Shown in pieces: positions 27,545 to 37,455 of a stretch of DNA of 64,000 nt (its first letter is position 1; each line of letters begins with the position of its first letter). Below the pieces are notes generated by a model. The model searched no databases and was not told the origin of the DNA. It saw only the letters and a program-made list of their open reading frames with translations. A program made the translations under genes and the position numbers. This DNA comes from Tissierellales bacterium (lineage in GTDB: Bacteria; Bacillota; Clostridia; Tissierellales; Sedimentibacteraceae): contig JAHDQO010000006.1 of NCBI GenBank assembly GCA_018433765.1, positions 1 to 64,000 of the forward strand. The letters run 5' to 3'.

Positions 27545-28424
27545 ATAAATCACCTTCCAAGCTTTGTTCTTGTTCTATTAAATCATTTAGTATACTATCT
27601 ACTAAACCTTTTACTGCAATTCTTTTGTAATATCTAGAAGCTCTAGTAGGTATAGCTTCATTTACTTGTAGAGATGATTTATCCAAAAGAACTGATAAGA
27701 CTTCTTTTGAAAATTTTTTACCTACTAATACATTTTCAACTATTTCTGATTTTATTGGTTTTGGTCCGATAGCTCCAAAGTAAACTTCTGCTTTCTCAAT
27801 TAAATTAGATTTATTAATTTTAATCTTAATACAACAGTTAATTTTGGAAATAGTAACAGCTTTTCTAGCTCCTACTTTTGAAAAGGAAGATAACTCATTA
27901 TCTTCTACTTTAAATTTTATTTTTGTAATTACTTCATCTTGATTAAGTAAATTTTTTTCAAGTCCTTTAACTATATCATTAACTTTATTTGTTACTATTT
28001 TACCTTGTGAATTAATAATCTCTACTTCAGCATTATACGTCATTAAAACAGTAAGTGTATCAGCACTTTGTGAAGCATTTGCTATATTGCCTCCTATTGT
28101 TGCTCTATTTCTAATTTGAGTTGAACCAACTTTAGATGCTGCCTTAACAAGTGCAGGTGCATAGACTTTAAGAATTTCACTATTTTCAATAGACTGCATA
28201 GTTGTACAAGCACCTATTATTATTGAATTATTTATCATTTCTATTTTTTCTAATTCTTGTATTTTTGTTATATCTATAATTGAATAATCAAATATTCTAT
28301 TTTTATTTATTTTTACAGCTAGATCTGTACCTCCCGCTGCTATAAAGCAATTTTCTTTCTTAGTTTTTAATGCTTTTGATAGTTCCTTTAAAGTTTGTGG
28401 TGCTGAAAATTTATTCTTATGCAT
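27537..28424 (-). CDS. xanthine dehydrogenase family, FAD-binding subunit
   Basis: 295 residues of the medium-subunit type. FAD-binding loops are visible as AAGGTDLAVKI (about 31-41) and IGGNIANASQSAD (about 106-118). It carries electrons from the Fe-S subunit to the acceptor. The start has GAGGTGA upstream; its 3' end overlaps the Mo-subunit start by 8 bases, so the genes are coupled. Confidence 0.9.
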   Translation of the reverse strand: MHKNKFSAPQTLKELSKALKTKKENCFIAAGGTDLAVKINKNRIFDYSIIDITKIQELEKIEMINNSIIIGACTTMQSIENSEILKVYAPALVKAASKVGSTQIRNRATIGGNIANASQSADTLTVLMTYNAEVEIINSQGKIVTNKVNDIVKGLEKNLLNQDEVITKIKFKVEDNELSSFSKVGARKAVTISKINCCIKIKINKSNLIEKAEVYFGAIGPKPIKSEIVENVLVGKKFSKEVLSVLLDKSSLQVNEAIPTRASRYYKRIAVKGLVDSILNDLIEQEQSLEGDLYE

Positions 28425-28427
28425 TAT

Positions 28428-28892
28428 TTATTTCACCTCACTATCTACTATTTCTTCTACAGCTTCAACTATTTTATTGTAACCTGTACATCTGCATAGA
28501 TTACCTTCAATTGCACGTTTAATTTCTTCCTTAGTTGGATTAGAATTTTTATCAAGTAAAGCTTTACTTGATAAAATCATTCCAGGAGTACAGAATCCAC
28601 ATTGGATTGCTCCATGCTTAATAAATGAATCTCTTATTTTATCTAATTCCCCACTTTTATCTAAACCCTCTAAAGTAACTACCTCACAACCTTGTATCTG
28701 CCCTGTAAAAATAGTACATGAAGTAACTGCTTTTCCATCAAGTATTACTGTACATGCTCCGCACTCACCTTCACCGCATCCCTCTTTAACACTTATAAGT
28801 CTCATATCTTCTCTTAAAAAATCCAATAGTCTTTTATTTGGATCTACATCTTTATTTATTTTTTCTCCATTAATCAAAGCTCTTATAATCAA
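28428..28892 (-). CDS. xanthine dehydrogenase family, 2Fe-2S subunit
   Basis: About 154 residues with two 2Fe-2S clusters. The plant-ferredoxin-type cysteines are in CGEGECGACTVI plus a later Cys (SCTIF); the second cluster is held by CGFCTPGM and CRCTGY. I prefer the TTG at 28892, 6 bases after GAGGTG, over the GTG at 28901. First gene of the three-gene unit; the FAD-subunit gene starts 3 bp after its stop. Confidence 0.9.
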   Translation of the reverse strand: MIIRALINGEKINKDVDPNKRLLDFLREDMRLISVKEGCGEGECGACTVILDGKAVTSCTIFTGQIQGCEVVTLEGLDKSGELDKIRDSFIKHGAIQCGFCTPGMILSSKALLDKNSNPTKEEIKRAIEGNLCRCTGYNKIVEAVEEIVDSEVK

Positions 28893-28955
28893 TGTTAACA
28901 CCTCATTTTCTTAATTGATTATTATTTTAATTAATAAAAGTCAAATAAACGTCAA

Positions 28956-28983
28956 AAATGCTAGGTATATATACCTAGCATTT
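28956..28983 (-). terminator. perfect 28-bp palindrome, likely terminator of the PHP gene
   Basis: An uninterrupted palindrome centred at 28969/28970 (half-site AAATGCTAGGTATA). On the minus strand it follows the PHP gene at 29013 and runs into TTTTTGACG, which fits an intrinsic terminator. It also lies 64 bp upstream of the xdh operon start and could be an operator there. Confidence 0.65.
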
Positions 28984-29012
28984 AATATAACATTATCTAA
29001 AAGACTATAACT

Positions 29013-29831
29013 TTATAATAACTTTTCTATATTTATATCTTCCTTAAATATTTGAGGTTTTCCTAACTGTCTTTCTTTAATAAATAATCCATGGCAGTCA
29101 GACCCACCTGATATCATAAGGCTATTTTTCTTGCAGTAATTAATGTAATACTCAACTTGTTTATTATCTGTAGAATATGGAGTAAAGCATTCTATCCCAT
29201 CTATTCCATTTTCCAGCCAAAAGTTTAGTTCATCTTTTGACAACACACCTATTTTCTTGTAGTATGCAGGGTGAGCCAAGAAAACTTTGCCACCATCTTT
29301 TTTTAATATTTTAAGAACTTCTTGCGGAGTTTTAAATGTAAGTTTTAAATTTGATTTCTCAATATCTTTAAAATGTTCATACATATTATTGTGTATTTTT
29401 CTATCAATCATGTAATTAAGAGTTTTCCAACCACCTCTTTTAACATCATTAACATAATTAAGATAATCTTTTACTGTCACTTTTTCATTTATTTTTTCCA
29501 TGTATTTAATAAACTCTAAATTATATGCAAGTCTTGTTTGTAGATTCCAATTTACTAATTTATTGAAATCAACATTATTTATATCATAATTATACACAGT
29601 CAAATGATATTCTCTTCCTTTATAACTTGTAGATAATTCAACTCCCGGTATAAATATAATATTATCTTTTTTTGTTATAATAGATTGCATATTTTCTATA
29701 TTTTTTATAGTATCATGATCAGTTATAGAGAAAATTTTAATTTTATTCTTGATAATTTCTTTTTTTAACTCAAATACATCCCATGTGCCATCTGACGCAC
29801 AGGTATGTATATGTAAATCAACTTTATCCAT
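29013..29831 (-). CDS. PHP-domain protein, TrpH/RNase AM-like
   Basis: 272 residues. N-terminal DLHIHTCASDGTW (4-16) and SITDHDTIKN (about 36-45) supply PHP metal ligands, with ELSTSY, AHPAYY and the C-terminal SGGSDCHG following. This is the arrangement of the TrpH group, whose members act as phosphoesterases on 3',5'-bisphosphates or short RNAs. Standalone gene with a probable terminator downstream. Confidence 0.8.
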   Translation of the reverse strand: MDKVDLHIHTCASDGTWDVFELKKEIIKNKIKIFSITDHDTIKNIENMQSIITKKDNIIFIPGVELSTSYKGREYHLTVYNYDINNVDFNKLVNWNLQTRLAYNLEFIKYMEKINEKVTVKDYLNYVNDVKRGGWKTLNYMIDRKIHNNMYEHFKDIEKSNLKLTFKTPQEVLKILKKDGGKVFLAHPAYYKKIGVLSKDELNFWLENGIDGIECFTPYSTDNKQVEYYINYCKKNSLMISGGSDCHGLFIKERQLGKPQIFKEDINIEKLL

Positions 29832-30002
29832 TTATGTCTCCTTTATCTAATCTGTAGAATTGAGTAATTAGTAACGATTAACGAGTAACATTGTACAAAT
29901 TTTCTTAACGAAAATTTATTACTACTAAAAAGTTTACTAGTTACTAGTTTCTAATCTCTCGTTTTATTGTTTTTACAATTACTAATTTCTAGTTATTATG
30001 TA

Positions 30003-31010
30003 TTACAGAATTATATTTTCAAATAATATATCATTATGTATTTTAGTATAAAACATTTCTTTTATTTTATTTAAATCTTTTGTTTGACCCATACTCCACA
30101 TTAGTTTAGTTATTGCTGATTCTACTGTCATATCATAAGATTGTAGTATAGGATTTTTCATTGCTCTAATCCCAACTTCATAAATCTCCATGTCACTTCC
30201 TTCTAGCATTACCTGAGTAGATATTACAACTACTTTTCCCTTTTTTGTTACTTCTTCAAGTTTTTTTAAGAAATTTCTTCTGTTTTCAAAAGGTATGCCT
30301 CCAGTACCATAGCTTTCAATTACAATCCCCTCATATTTCTCACCTATATAGTCTAAAACATCTGGCTGCATTCCCGGAGCTAATTTTAATAGAAAAACAT
30401 TAGGAAAAATATCTTTATAAAACTTTACTTCTTCAGTTTGATTATCATCTTTTATAAAATGAGTTATTCTATTTCCATTTATATATGCAGCAAAAGGAAA
30501 ATTAATACTTTCAAAGGCGTCGTAACTTTTAGATTTAGTTTTTCTGCCTCTAGTACCTACTATAGCTTTACCATTGAATACTATATATACTCCTTGTATA
30601 TTTTCACAAGCATATTTTACAGCATCTCTTAAATTCATTCGAGCATCCGTTATTTCTGAATTAATGGGTTTTTGAGCGCCTGTAATGACAATGGGCTTGT
30701 ACGAATTTTGAATTAAATATGATAAAGATGCAGCAGTATAAGCCATAGTATCGGTTCCATGGCTTATTACAAAACCATCATAATCATTATAGTTTTCCTC
30801 AACAGCTTCAACCATCAACTTCCAATGCTCTGGCTGAATATTGGTACTGTCAATATTAAGAATTTGACTAGTATCTATATCACAAAAAGTCCTAATCTCT
30901 GGTACATAGCTAATTAATTCATCAGACGTGACACCCGGAACCAATCCAGCTTCTGTTTTTTTACATGCTATAGTTCCACCTGTTGCGATAAGTAAAATTC
31001 TCTTCTTCAT
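30003..31010 (-). CDS. ansA: L-asparaginase, type I
   Basis: 335 residues from the ATG at 31010; the TTG at 31019 is in frame but nearly touches GGAAGGG. It hydrolyses asparagine to aspartate and ammonia. The first catalytic Thr is in ATGGTIAC near the N-terminus and the second in SHGTDTMAYTA, about residue 85-95. No signal peptide, so cytoplasmic. Stands alone between gene gaps that carry dispersed repeats. Confidence 0.93.
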   Translation of the reverse strand: MKKRILLIATGGTIACKKTEAGLVPGVTSDELISYVPEIRTFCDIDTSQILNIDSTNIQPEHWKLMVEAVEENYNDYDGFVISHGTDTMAYTAASLSYLIQNSYKPIVITGAQKPINSEITDARMNLRDAVKYACENIQGVYIVFNGKAIVGTRGRKTKSKSYDAFESINFPFAAYINGNRITHFIKDDNQTEEVKFYKDIFPNVFLLKLAPGMQPDVLDYIGEKYEGIVIESYGTGGIPFENRRNFLKKLEEVTKKGKVVVISTQVMLEGSDMEIYEVGIRAMKNPILQSYDMTVESAITKLMWSMGQTKDLNKIKEMFYTKIHNDILFENIIL

Positions 31011-31048
31011 ACAAATCAAACCCTTCCTTTTATAATTAATATTAAAAT

Positions 31049-31212
31049 AAGATAAAAACTAATAATTAAAAGTTAAAAGTTAGGGTTAATTTACTCATAT
31101 ATATTCGTAAATTTATTATTTACATTTTTACAATAATATAAGTACCATTTTTTTTATTTTTAATTTTGCTGCTTTACGTTAGTAAAGCTACCATAACTTT
31201 TATCTTTTAACT
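31049..31212. repeat. MITE-like intergenic module with inverted ends
   Basis: Arms AAGATAAAA (31049-31057) / TTTTATCTT (31198-31206) and AAAAGTTA (31075-31082) / TAACTTTT (31194-31201) are inverted. Inside are GGTTAATTTACTCATAT (31084-31100) and the hairpin GCTTTAC-GTTA-GTAAAGC (31171-31188). The same 17-mer and arms recur at 60216-60336. Confidence 0.65.
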
Positions 31213-31230
31213 ATTCACTTAATAAATTTT

Positions 31231-32118
31231 TCAATTCAATAAAGATTGCATATCTTCCGGCATTGGTGCTTCAATTTCTATTCTTTCTCCTGTCCTTGGA
31301 TGTATAAATACTAACTTATAGCAGTGTAATGCCTGTCTATCTATCTTTTCATTAGGAGAACCATATAAAGTATCTGCTACAACAGGATGCCCTATATACT
31401 TCATATGTACCCTTATCTGATGTGTTCTTCCTGTATCAAGTTTTATCTTTAATAAAGTACAATTTTCTAATCTTCTAATTACTTCGTAATGTGTAATACA
31501 TTCTTTCCCTGATGAATGTACTTCTCTTATTATATCATCTGACAATCTAGCTATTGGTTGGTTTATTGTATCCTTATCTTTTTCTACTCTACCTTCTACT
31601 ATTGCATAATAATATTTTTCTACTTGATTTTCTTTCATTTGATCGGATATTCTATTATGGACATAGGCATTTTTAGCTATTACAACTATACCCGATGTAT
31701 TCATATCTAATCTGTTTACTAATCTTACTTTTTTCTTTATTCCTTGTTGATTAAAATAATATGATACTCCATTTGCTATTGTATTATTGTAGTGTGATTT
31801 TGTAGGGTGTACAACAATTTTGGGAGGTTTATTTACTATTAGCAAATCTAAATCTTCATATATAATGTTAATAGGTATATTTACTGCTTCATATTCATCT
31901 TCTTCATCACCAAATATTATGCATAGTTTATCTCCCATGTGAGTTTTTTTGCGTAATTTAGTCGTTTTATTGTTTAATAATATATTCCTATTAATTTCAA
32001 GTTTCCTAGACAATTTTTTAGAAAATTTGAGTTTATCATACATTATTTCCTTTACAGTTTTTTGATTTTGCTGTATTGTATAAACAAAACAACTTTTATT
32101 ATCAATGTTATTAATCAT
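31231..32118 (-). CDS. RluA-family RNA pseudouridine synthase
   Basis: 295 residues. It isomerises uridine to pseudouridine in rRNA or tRNA. The catalytic Asp is in RLVNRLDMNTSGIVV (family motif HRLDxxTSG, here Asn replaces His). The N-terminal 70 residues resemble an S4-like RNA-binding domain (KLSRKLEINRNILLNN), and GRTHQIRVHMKYIGHPV near residue 235 is typical. The exact target site cannot be told. It is divergent from the NAD kinase gene. Confidence 0.92.
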   Translation of the reverse strand: MINNIDNKSCFVYTIQQNQKTVKEIMYDKLKFSKKLSRKLEINRNILLNNKTTKLRKKTHMGDKLCIIFGDEEDEYEAVNIPINIIYEDLDLLIVNKPPKIVVHPTKSHYNNTIANGVSYYFNQQGIKKKVRLVNRLDMNTSGIVVIAKNAYVHNRISDQMKENQVEKYYYAIVEGRVEKDKDTINQPIARLSDDIIREVHSSGKECITHYEVIRRLENCTLLKIKLDTGRTHQIRVHMKYIGHPVVADTLYGSPNEKIDRQALHCYKLVFIHPRTGERIEIEAPMPEDMQSLLN

Positions 32119-32253
32119 ATATATTAGTCTCCTATAATGTTAAGCATAAATATTTTGTAAATGTTTCACAATAATAATAATAATATAAAATAAAAATAAA
32201 AACAATTAATAAAATATAAAATAACCAAAGAACAAAATTGAAAGGAATATGAA

Positions 32254-33057
32254 ATGGACAATAGAGTAATTAATATTCTGACTAATAAAAGCAAATATTC
32301 AAATGAAATACAAGAAAAATTAGTAGATTGTTTAGAAGCAAATGGCTTTACACCTTCTCTTGAATTTAATAAAGATGCTGAACTTATTATAACAATAGGA
32401 GGAGATGGTTCTTTTCTTCATGCAGTAAGAAATAATGGATTCCCAAATATACCTTTTATCGGTATAAATACAGGCAGTCTTGGATTTTATCCTGAGCTTT
32501 CCCCTAATGATATAGCCAATTTTATTAAAAATTACAAATTAAAGAATTACACTATATATGATATTAACGTAGTAGAAGGAATTATTTTAAATAAAGAAAA
32601 GTCTATGCATTTATATGCCATTAATGAAATTGCAATCAAAGGTGCTTCCTCAAAAACTATACATCTAGATATCTTTGTTGACAACAATCATCTTCAAACT
32701 ATAAGCGGTGATGGCGTAATCATATCAACACCATTAGGAAGTTCTGCTTATAATTATTCTTCTGGTGGAAGTTTAGTTTATCCTTCTTTAAAAACTCTGC
32801 AGATAACTCCAATAGTACCTCTAATATCTAACGCATATAGGTGCTTAAATTCAAGTGTTATTGTACCACCTGAATTCGAAGTAGTTATCACACCTGAACA
32901 AAAATATACTAATTCTGTAGTTTTCTATGCAGATGGTGAAGAATATGAATTCTCAAATGTAGATAAAGCAAAATTTTTCATGTCAAAAAAAACAATAAAA
33001 AAATTAACTATAGGCAATTATAATTATTGGAAAGTAATAAAGGAAAAATTCCTATAA
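32254..33057 (+). CDS. nadK: NAD kinase
   Basis: 267 residues, normal for bacterial NAD kinase. It phosphorylates NAD to NADP. GGDGSFLHAVR holds the catalytic Asp near residue 50; GINTGSLGFYPEL and TPLGSSAYNYSSGGSL line the active site. AAAGGAA precedes the ATG. Its stop is 2 bp from the stop of a convergent gene, with no terminator between them. Confidence 0.95.
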   Translation: MDNRVINILTNKSKYSNEIQEKLVDCLEANGFTPSLEFNKDAELIITIGGDGSFLHAVRNNGFPNIPFIGINTGSLGFYPELSPNDIANFIKNYKLKNYTIYDINVVEGIILNKEKSMHLYAINEIAIKGASSKTIHLDIFVDNNHLQTISGDGVIISTPLGSSAYNYSSGGSLVYPSLKTLQITPIVPLISNAYRCLNSSVIVPPEFEVVITPEQKYTNSVVFYADGEEYEFSNVDKAKFFMSKKTIKKLTIGNYNYWKVIKEKFL

Positions 33058-33059
33058 TT

Positions 33060-34202
33060 TTAGGATTTATTTCCCTCTATTCCTATTAATATACCTCCAT
33101 AAAATGCTGTAATGAGTATCATTTGATAAGTAAATATTATCGAATCAGCTATTCCGTGAATTGATGTCATTATAACAATCATAGCGGTTATTACAGCAAT
33201 CTTATCATGTTTATTGTTTTGCAAACGTCTTTTTATGAACATATATATGCGTTTAATTGTATATATTGCTAAAATTAAACCTATTATTCCCATATCTACA
33301 GCTACTTGAATGTATATATTGTGATTATGCTCAACATATGCACTTATAGTATCTGAATAGCTGCTAATATAATCAAAAAGTGTACCAAATCCTATGCCCG
33401 TAATCGGATAATCCTTAAATATTTTAAGACTTGCCTTCCATATTTCAATTCTATATAAAAACCCACTATCATGAGCTGCTTTTATAGGGTTAGCCCTACC
33501 TGTAGACAAAATATTGTCAAATAATAAAATAGATATTGATACTATTGCAGCATATTTTAGAAATTTATAATCTAATAAAAAGCCTGCCACTACAAACGTT
33601 ACACACAATGCCAACCAACTGGTTCTTGAAAAAGTCAATATAAGGTTCATTAAGCCTAAAATTATCGTAATTTTTGATAATGTTTTATTTTTTGTTTTGT
33701 TCTCTATTTCTACACTTGAAATTATCATTATAGCACTAATATAAAATCCATAAATGTTTGGGTTGAAAAAAGTTGAATAAATTCTTTTTGTAATATTATA
33801 ATTATTACTATCTATCCATTTTAATGGTATATTAAATGATGGACTAATATATTGTATTAAACCAATACTAAAAACAGCTATAGATACAATATATATAACT
33901 TTCAATACACTCTCTAGATTTCTTTCTTTTATATATAATGATATATATGCAGAAAAATATAAACTCAATAGTATTGGTATAGAAAACAATAAGCTAACAT
34001 ACCAAAGTTCTGAAAAAAATGTTACTATTACTATAACAATAAACATTGATAATAATAGTTTATTACTTCTTATTTTACTAAACACACTTAAATCATTTTT
34101 AAAAATATTAGTTATTAGGACTGCTGCAATTGCCAAATACGCAGCAGGTATAAAAACTATAGATAATATTAAAACTGTATTTATTATTTTGCTATTCTTC
34201 AT
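33060..34202 (-). CDS. O-antigen ligase/polymerase-like membrane protein
   Basis: 380 residues, about ten to eleven membrane segments. A large loop contains RIEIWKASLKIFKDYPITGIGFGTL followed by HNIYIQVAVDMG, the usual Wzy_C marks. Members join or polymerise surface glycans; the substrate is unknown. It lies 19 bp after the histidine kinase gene and may be co-transcribed with it. Confidence 0.85.
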   Translation of the reverse strand: MKNSKIINTVLILSIVFIPAAYLAIAAVLITNIFKNDLSVFSKIRSNKLLLSMFIVIVIVTFFSELWYVSLLFSIPILLSLYFSAYISLYIKERNLESVLKVIYIVSIAVFSIGLIQYISPSFNIPLKWIDSNNYNITKRIYSTFFNPNIYGFYISAIMIISSVEIENKTKNKTLSKITIILGLMNLILTFSRTSWLALCVTFVVAGFLLDYKFLKYAAIVSISILLFDNILSTGRANPIKAAHDSGFLYRIEIWKASLKIFKDYPITGIGFGTLFDYISSYSDTISAYVEHNHNIYIQVAVDMGIIGLILAIYTIKRIYMFIKRRLQNNKHDKIAVITAMIVIMTSIHGIADSIIFTYQMILITAFYGGILIGIEGNKS

Positions 34203-34221
34203 AATTTACCTTTTATAGTTA

Positions 34222-35478
34222 TTAATTAAACGTTACATTAAAGATACTTCCTTTTCCTAATGTACTTTGTATTTCAATTGTTCCTTTATGAGCATCTACA
34301 ATCCATTTAGCAATACTAAGACCTAAACCGGTGCCTCCTGCTTGCCTATTTCTTGCTTCATCTACTCTATAAAATCTATCAAATATTTTTTTTATATCTT
34401 CTTGTTTTATTCCAATACCTGTGTCTTCAATAGTTAATACTTTTTTATTTTTCTCTGTTTTTAAACATATTTTTATACTACCTTTTTCTGTATATTTTAT
34501 TGAATTATCAAGTAGTATAACTACTAACTGTCTTACTTTATCATAGTCACCCTTAATATAAATATCATCTTGTATTTCTGTTTGTACTTCTATATTTTTA
34601 ACATCAGACATTATTTTCAAATTATCAACTGTAATTAAAACAATATCTGAAAGGTTTATATCCTGAATTTCTAATTTAATTTTATTTGCATCTATTTTAG
34701 CTAATGTAAGTAACTGCTGTATTAATTTGCCCATTACTTTAGTTTCAGAGTAAGCATTATTCAACCAAATACTATTTTCCTTAATAGTTCCTTGATCATC
34801 ACTTAAAGCAGCATCTAAATTTGTTTGTATTACAGTTAAAGGAGTTCTAAGCTCGTGAGAAGCATCAGCAACAAACTTCTTCTGCCTTATCCAAGAATGC
34901 TTTACTGGCTGAATAACTTTTCCTGTAAAAAAGTAACTTATAACAACCATTATTATCATACCTATTGTTCCAATAATCAACAATACACTTCTTAAAAAAT
35001 TTAGAAATATTTTTTCATACGTAGTATCTGCAAAGATTTGGATGACTCCTACAACATCGTTATCATTTACATATTTTGTATATATCCTATAATTTACGCC
35101 TTCTATTTCCTTCTTATCATATATTTCAGTTTTTTTGTCAAATGCTTCTACTGCATACTCAACTATAGCTTTTGCTATCTCTGCATCTTCACTTTTCACA
35201 TAAGCTAAATTGAAAAATTTATCATAATAAATATAATTAATTTTCATCTTTGTATTGTTATTGAAAAAAAATCTATTATTATCTCTAAAATCAAAAAAAG
35301 GGTTTTGCATATTATTTAAAATATCAGGACGAGCTGCTGCAATCTTCATGGATTGTTTAGCAGACAGCTCAAATACACTACTTGTGAAATGATATATACC
35401 AACAGCTAATATGCTCAAAAAAGCCATAAGTATTAATGCCATATATAATGTTAACTTTACATGAAGCCTTCTAAACAT
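34222..35478 (-). CDS. sensor histidine kinase
   Basis: 418 residues. A membrane segment near 10-30, an extracellular sensor of about 110 residues, a second membrane segment near 165-190, then the H-box ADASHELRTPLT (His about 208) and an ATPase with DNSIKYTEKG, EDTGIGIKQED and GGTGLGLSIAK. It pairs with the response regulator 61 bp upstream. The nearby MacAB-like export genes suggest a cell-envelope or peptide signal, which is inference. Confidence 0.93.
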   Translation of the reverse strand: MFRRLHVKLTLYMALILMAFLSILAVGIYHFTSSVFELSAKQSMKIAAARPDILNNMQNPFFDFRDNNRFFFNNNTKMKINYIYYDKFFNLAYVKSEDAEIAKAIVEYAVEAFDKKTEIYDKKEIEGVNYRIYTKYVNDNDVVGVIQIFADTTYEKIFLNFLRSVLLIIGTIGMIIMVVISYFFTGKVIQPVKHSWIRQKKFVADASHELRTPLTVIQTNLDAALSDDQGTIKENSIWLNNAYSETKVMGKLIQQLLTLAKIDANKIKLEIQDINLSDIVLITVDNLKIMSDVKNIEVQTEIQDDIYIKGDYDKVRQLVVILLDNSIKYTEKGSIKICLKTEKNKKVLTIEDTGIGIKQEDIKKIFDRFYRVDEARNRQAGGTGLGLSIAKWIVDAHKGTIEIQSTLGKGSIFNVTFN

Positions 35479-35539
35479 ACTAACACCCTTTCTCTAAATT
35501 CATTTAAATTTTGAACTTTGCATTCTAAATTTTGAATTT

Positions 35540-36211
35540 TTAAGTCTTTTCCTTTAACATATAACCTATGCCCCTAATTGTTTCTATTTTTGCATTGGTT
35601 TTTTCTAATCTCTTTCTTAAATGATGTACATATATTTCAATATTACTTTCCAAAATATCAGCTTCAAGTCCCCATATTCTATCAATTATCTGCTCTCTTG
35701 TAAATACTTGTTTTGGTCTTTTTATAAAAGTCTCCATAAGCATAGCCTCTTTTAATGGAAGTTTATACTGTTTATTGTTTACATACATCAGATAATTTTT
35801 TGTATCATATTTTACATCTTCAAATTCATACATTTCTCCTATATAATCGGTATTCTTTCTTCTTGATAGTGCTTTAACTCTTGCTATTAGTTCTTTAGTA
35901 GCAAAAGGCTTTATTAAATAATCATCTGCTCCCGATTCTAATCCATATACTCTATCATCAATAGAATCTTTAGCTGTTAACATTATTACAGGTGTATTAT
36001 TACCTATTCTTCTCATATGCTTAAGTATATCTATACCATTAGTACCGGGAAGCATTATATCTAAAACTATAACATCGTATATTTCTTTTTCTGCAAGTAA
36101 ACGTCCTTCATCTCCATCGTTAGCAATATCAACTTCAATACTCTGTTTTTTAAATAAAAATTTTAAAGCTTGCGTTATTTTAATTTCATCTTCTACTATT
36201 AATACTCTCAT
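35540..36211 (-). CDS. OmpR/PhoB-family response regulator
   Basis: 223 residues: receiver domain with phospho-acceptor D51 (VIVLDIMLPG), acidic pocket EDE near residue 7-9 and Lys in DYLIKPF; winged-helix DNA-binding domain in the second half ending ETIRGIGYML. It lies between the exporter genes and its kinase, all on one strand. Confidence 0.95.
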   Translation of the reverse strand: MRVLIVEDEIKITQALKFLFKKQSIEVDIANDGDEGRLLAEKEIYDVIVLDIMLPGTNGIDILKHMRRIGNNTPVIMLTAKDSIDDRVYGLESGADDYLIKPFATKELIARVKALSRRKNTDYIGEMYEFEDVKYDTKNYLMYVNNKQYKLPLKEAMLMETFIKRPKQVFTREQIIDRIWGLEADILESNIEIYVHHLRKRLEKTNAKIETIRGIGYMLKEKT

Positions 36212-36291
36212 AAATGTACTCCCATTTTAATTAATCATAAGATTTACCATTATTAATTTTACCCTTAATTGTAGTTATCTGCAAGATTTAT

Positions 36292-37455
36292 TTATTCATA
36301 TCTTAAAGCATCTACAGGTTTTAATTTTGATGCTTTATTAGCAGGATACATTCCAAAGAATATACCTACTCCTAATGAAAATCCAAAAGCTAGTAATATA
36401 ACCTGTATGTTCATAACTGCTTTAATATCCATAAGGCTGCTAATAAGATTATTAACGACAATTCCAAATATAATACCTATTATGCCTCCAAAACAGCTTA
36501 TAACTGATGATTCAATCAAAAATTGTATAAGTATATCCCTTCTTTGAGCTCCAATAGCTTTTCTTATACCTATTTCACGTGTTCTTTCAGAAACTGTTAC
36601 AAGCATTATATTCATAATACCTATACCACCAACTACTAATGATATAGCTGCTATACCGCCAAGCATAAGAGTAAGCATACCTGTAACTTCGTCTATTGTA
36701 GATAATAAATCAGCTTGATTGAATACAAAATATGAATCTTCATCTTCAAAAATATCAAACAAATAATCCTTTAAGTTTTCCACTGCAACATCTGACATTT
36801 CCGATGATTCTGCCTGAACAGTTATACTGCTTATAGTATTAGTCTTCATTTGTCTCATTGCTGTTATTACTGGAATAACAATCTTTTCATTATTACTTCC
36901 ATAAACCGAATCTTCTTTAGATTCCAACACTCCTATAACTGTATATTTTTCACCATTTAATGAAATTTGTTCTCCAATCGGATCTATTTTTCCAAACAAA
37001 TCTTCTGCTGTATCAGTTCCTAGAACAGCTACTTTATTTCTATAATCTACATCTATAGGTGATATGAATCTACCATATCCTAACTCAAAATTGTTTATTT
37101 CTAAATAATTTTCATTAACACCTTCAGCATTTACATTAATATTTTCCAACCCATATTTAGCAGTTACATTACTAGTTACTGTAGGTGTTACCTGCATTAC
37201 CCCTTCTAAATTTTCTATTTCCATAGCATCATCATAATCAAAAGTTTTACTTTTATCTGTTATGGTTACATTTATAATATTTGAACCCATACTTTCTATA
37301 CTTTCTGTAACACTTGCTGTAGTTCCCTGTCCTAAAGAAACTAATACTATTACTGAAAAAACACCAATAATAATACCTAACATAGTTAAAAATGTTCTCA
37401 TTTTATTGGCAAATATAGATTTAAAGGCCATTTTAACAGTATTCTTTATATTCAT
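36292..37455 (-). CDS. MacB/FtsX-type ABC transporter permease
   Basis: 387 residues with the FtsX topology: one N-terminal membrane segment (MRTFLTMLGIIIGVFSVIVLVS), a 200-residue outer domain, and three C-terminal segments with the signature SERTREIGIRKAIGA. Works with the ATPase that overlaps it by 4 bases and the adaptor upstream. Likely exports peptides, antibiotics or envelope material. Confidence 0.93.
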   Translation of the reverse strand: MNIKNTVKMAFKSIFANKMRTFLTMLGIIIGVFSVIVLVSLGQGTTASVTESIESMGSNIINVTITDKSKTFDYDDAMEIENLEGVMQVTPTVTSNVTAKYGLENINVNAEGVNENYLEINNFELGYGRFISPIDVDYRNKVAVLGTDTAEDLFGKIDPIGEQISLNGEKYTVIGVLESKEDSVYGSNNEKIVIPVITAMRQMKTNTISSITVQAESSEMSDVAVENLKDYLFDIFEDEDSYFVFNQADLLSTIDEVTGMLTLMLGGIAAISLVVGGIGIMNIMLVTVSERTREIGIRKAIGAQRRDILIQFLIESSVISCFGGIIGIIFGIVVNNLISSLMDIKAVMNIQVILLAFGFSLGVGIFFGMYPANKASKLKPVDALRYE

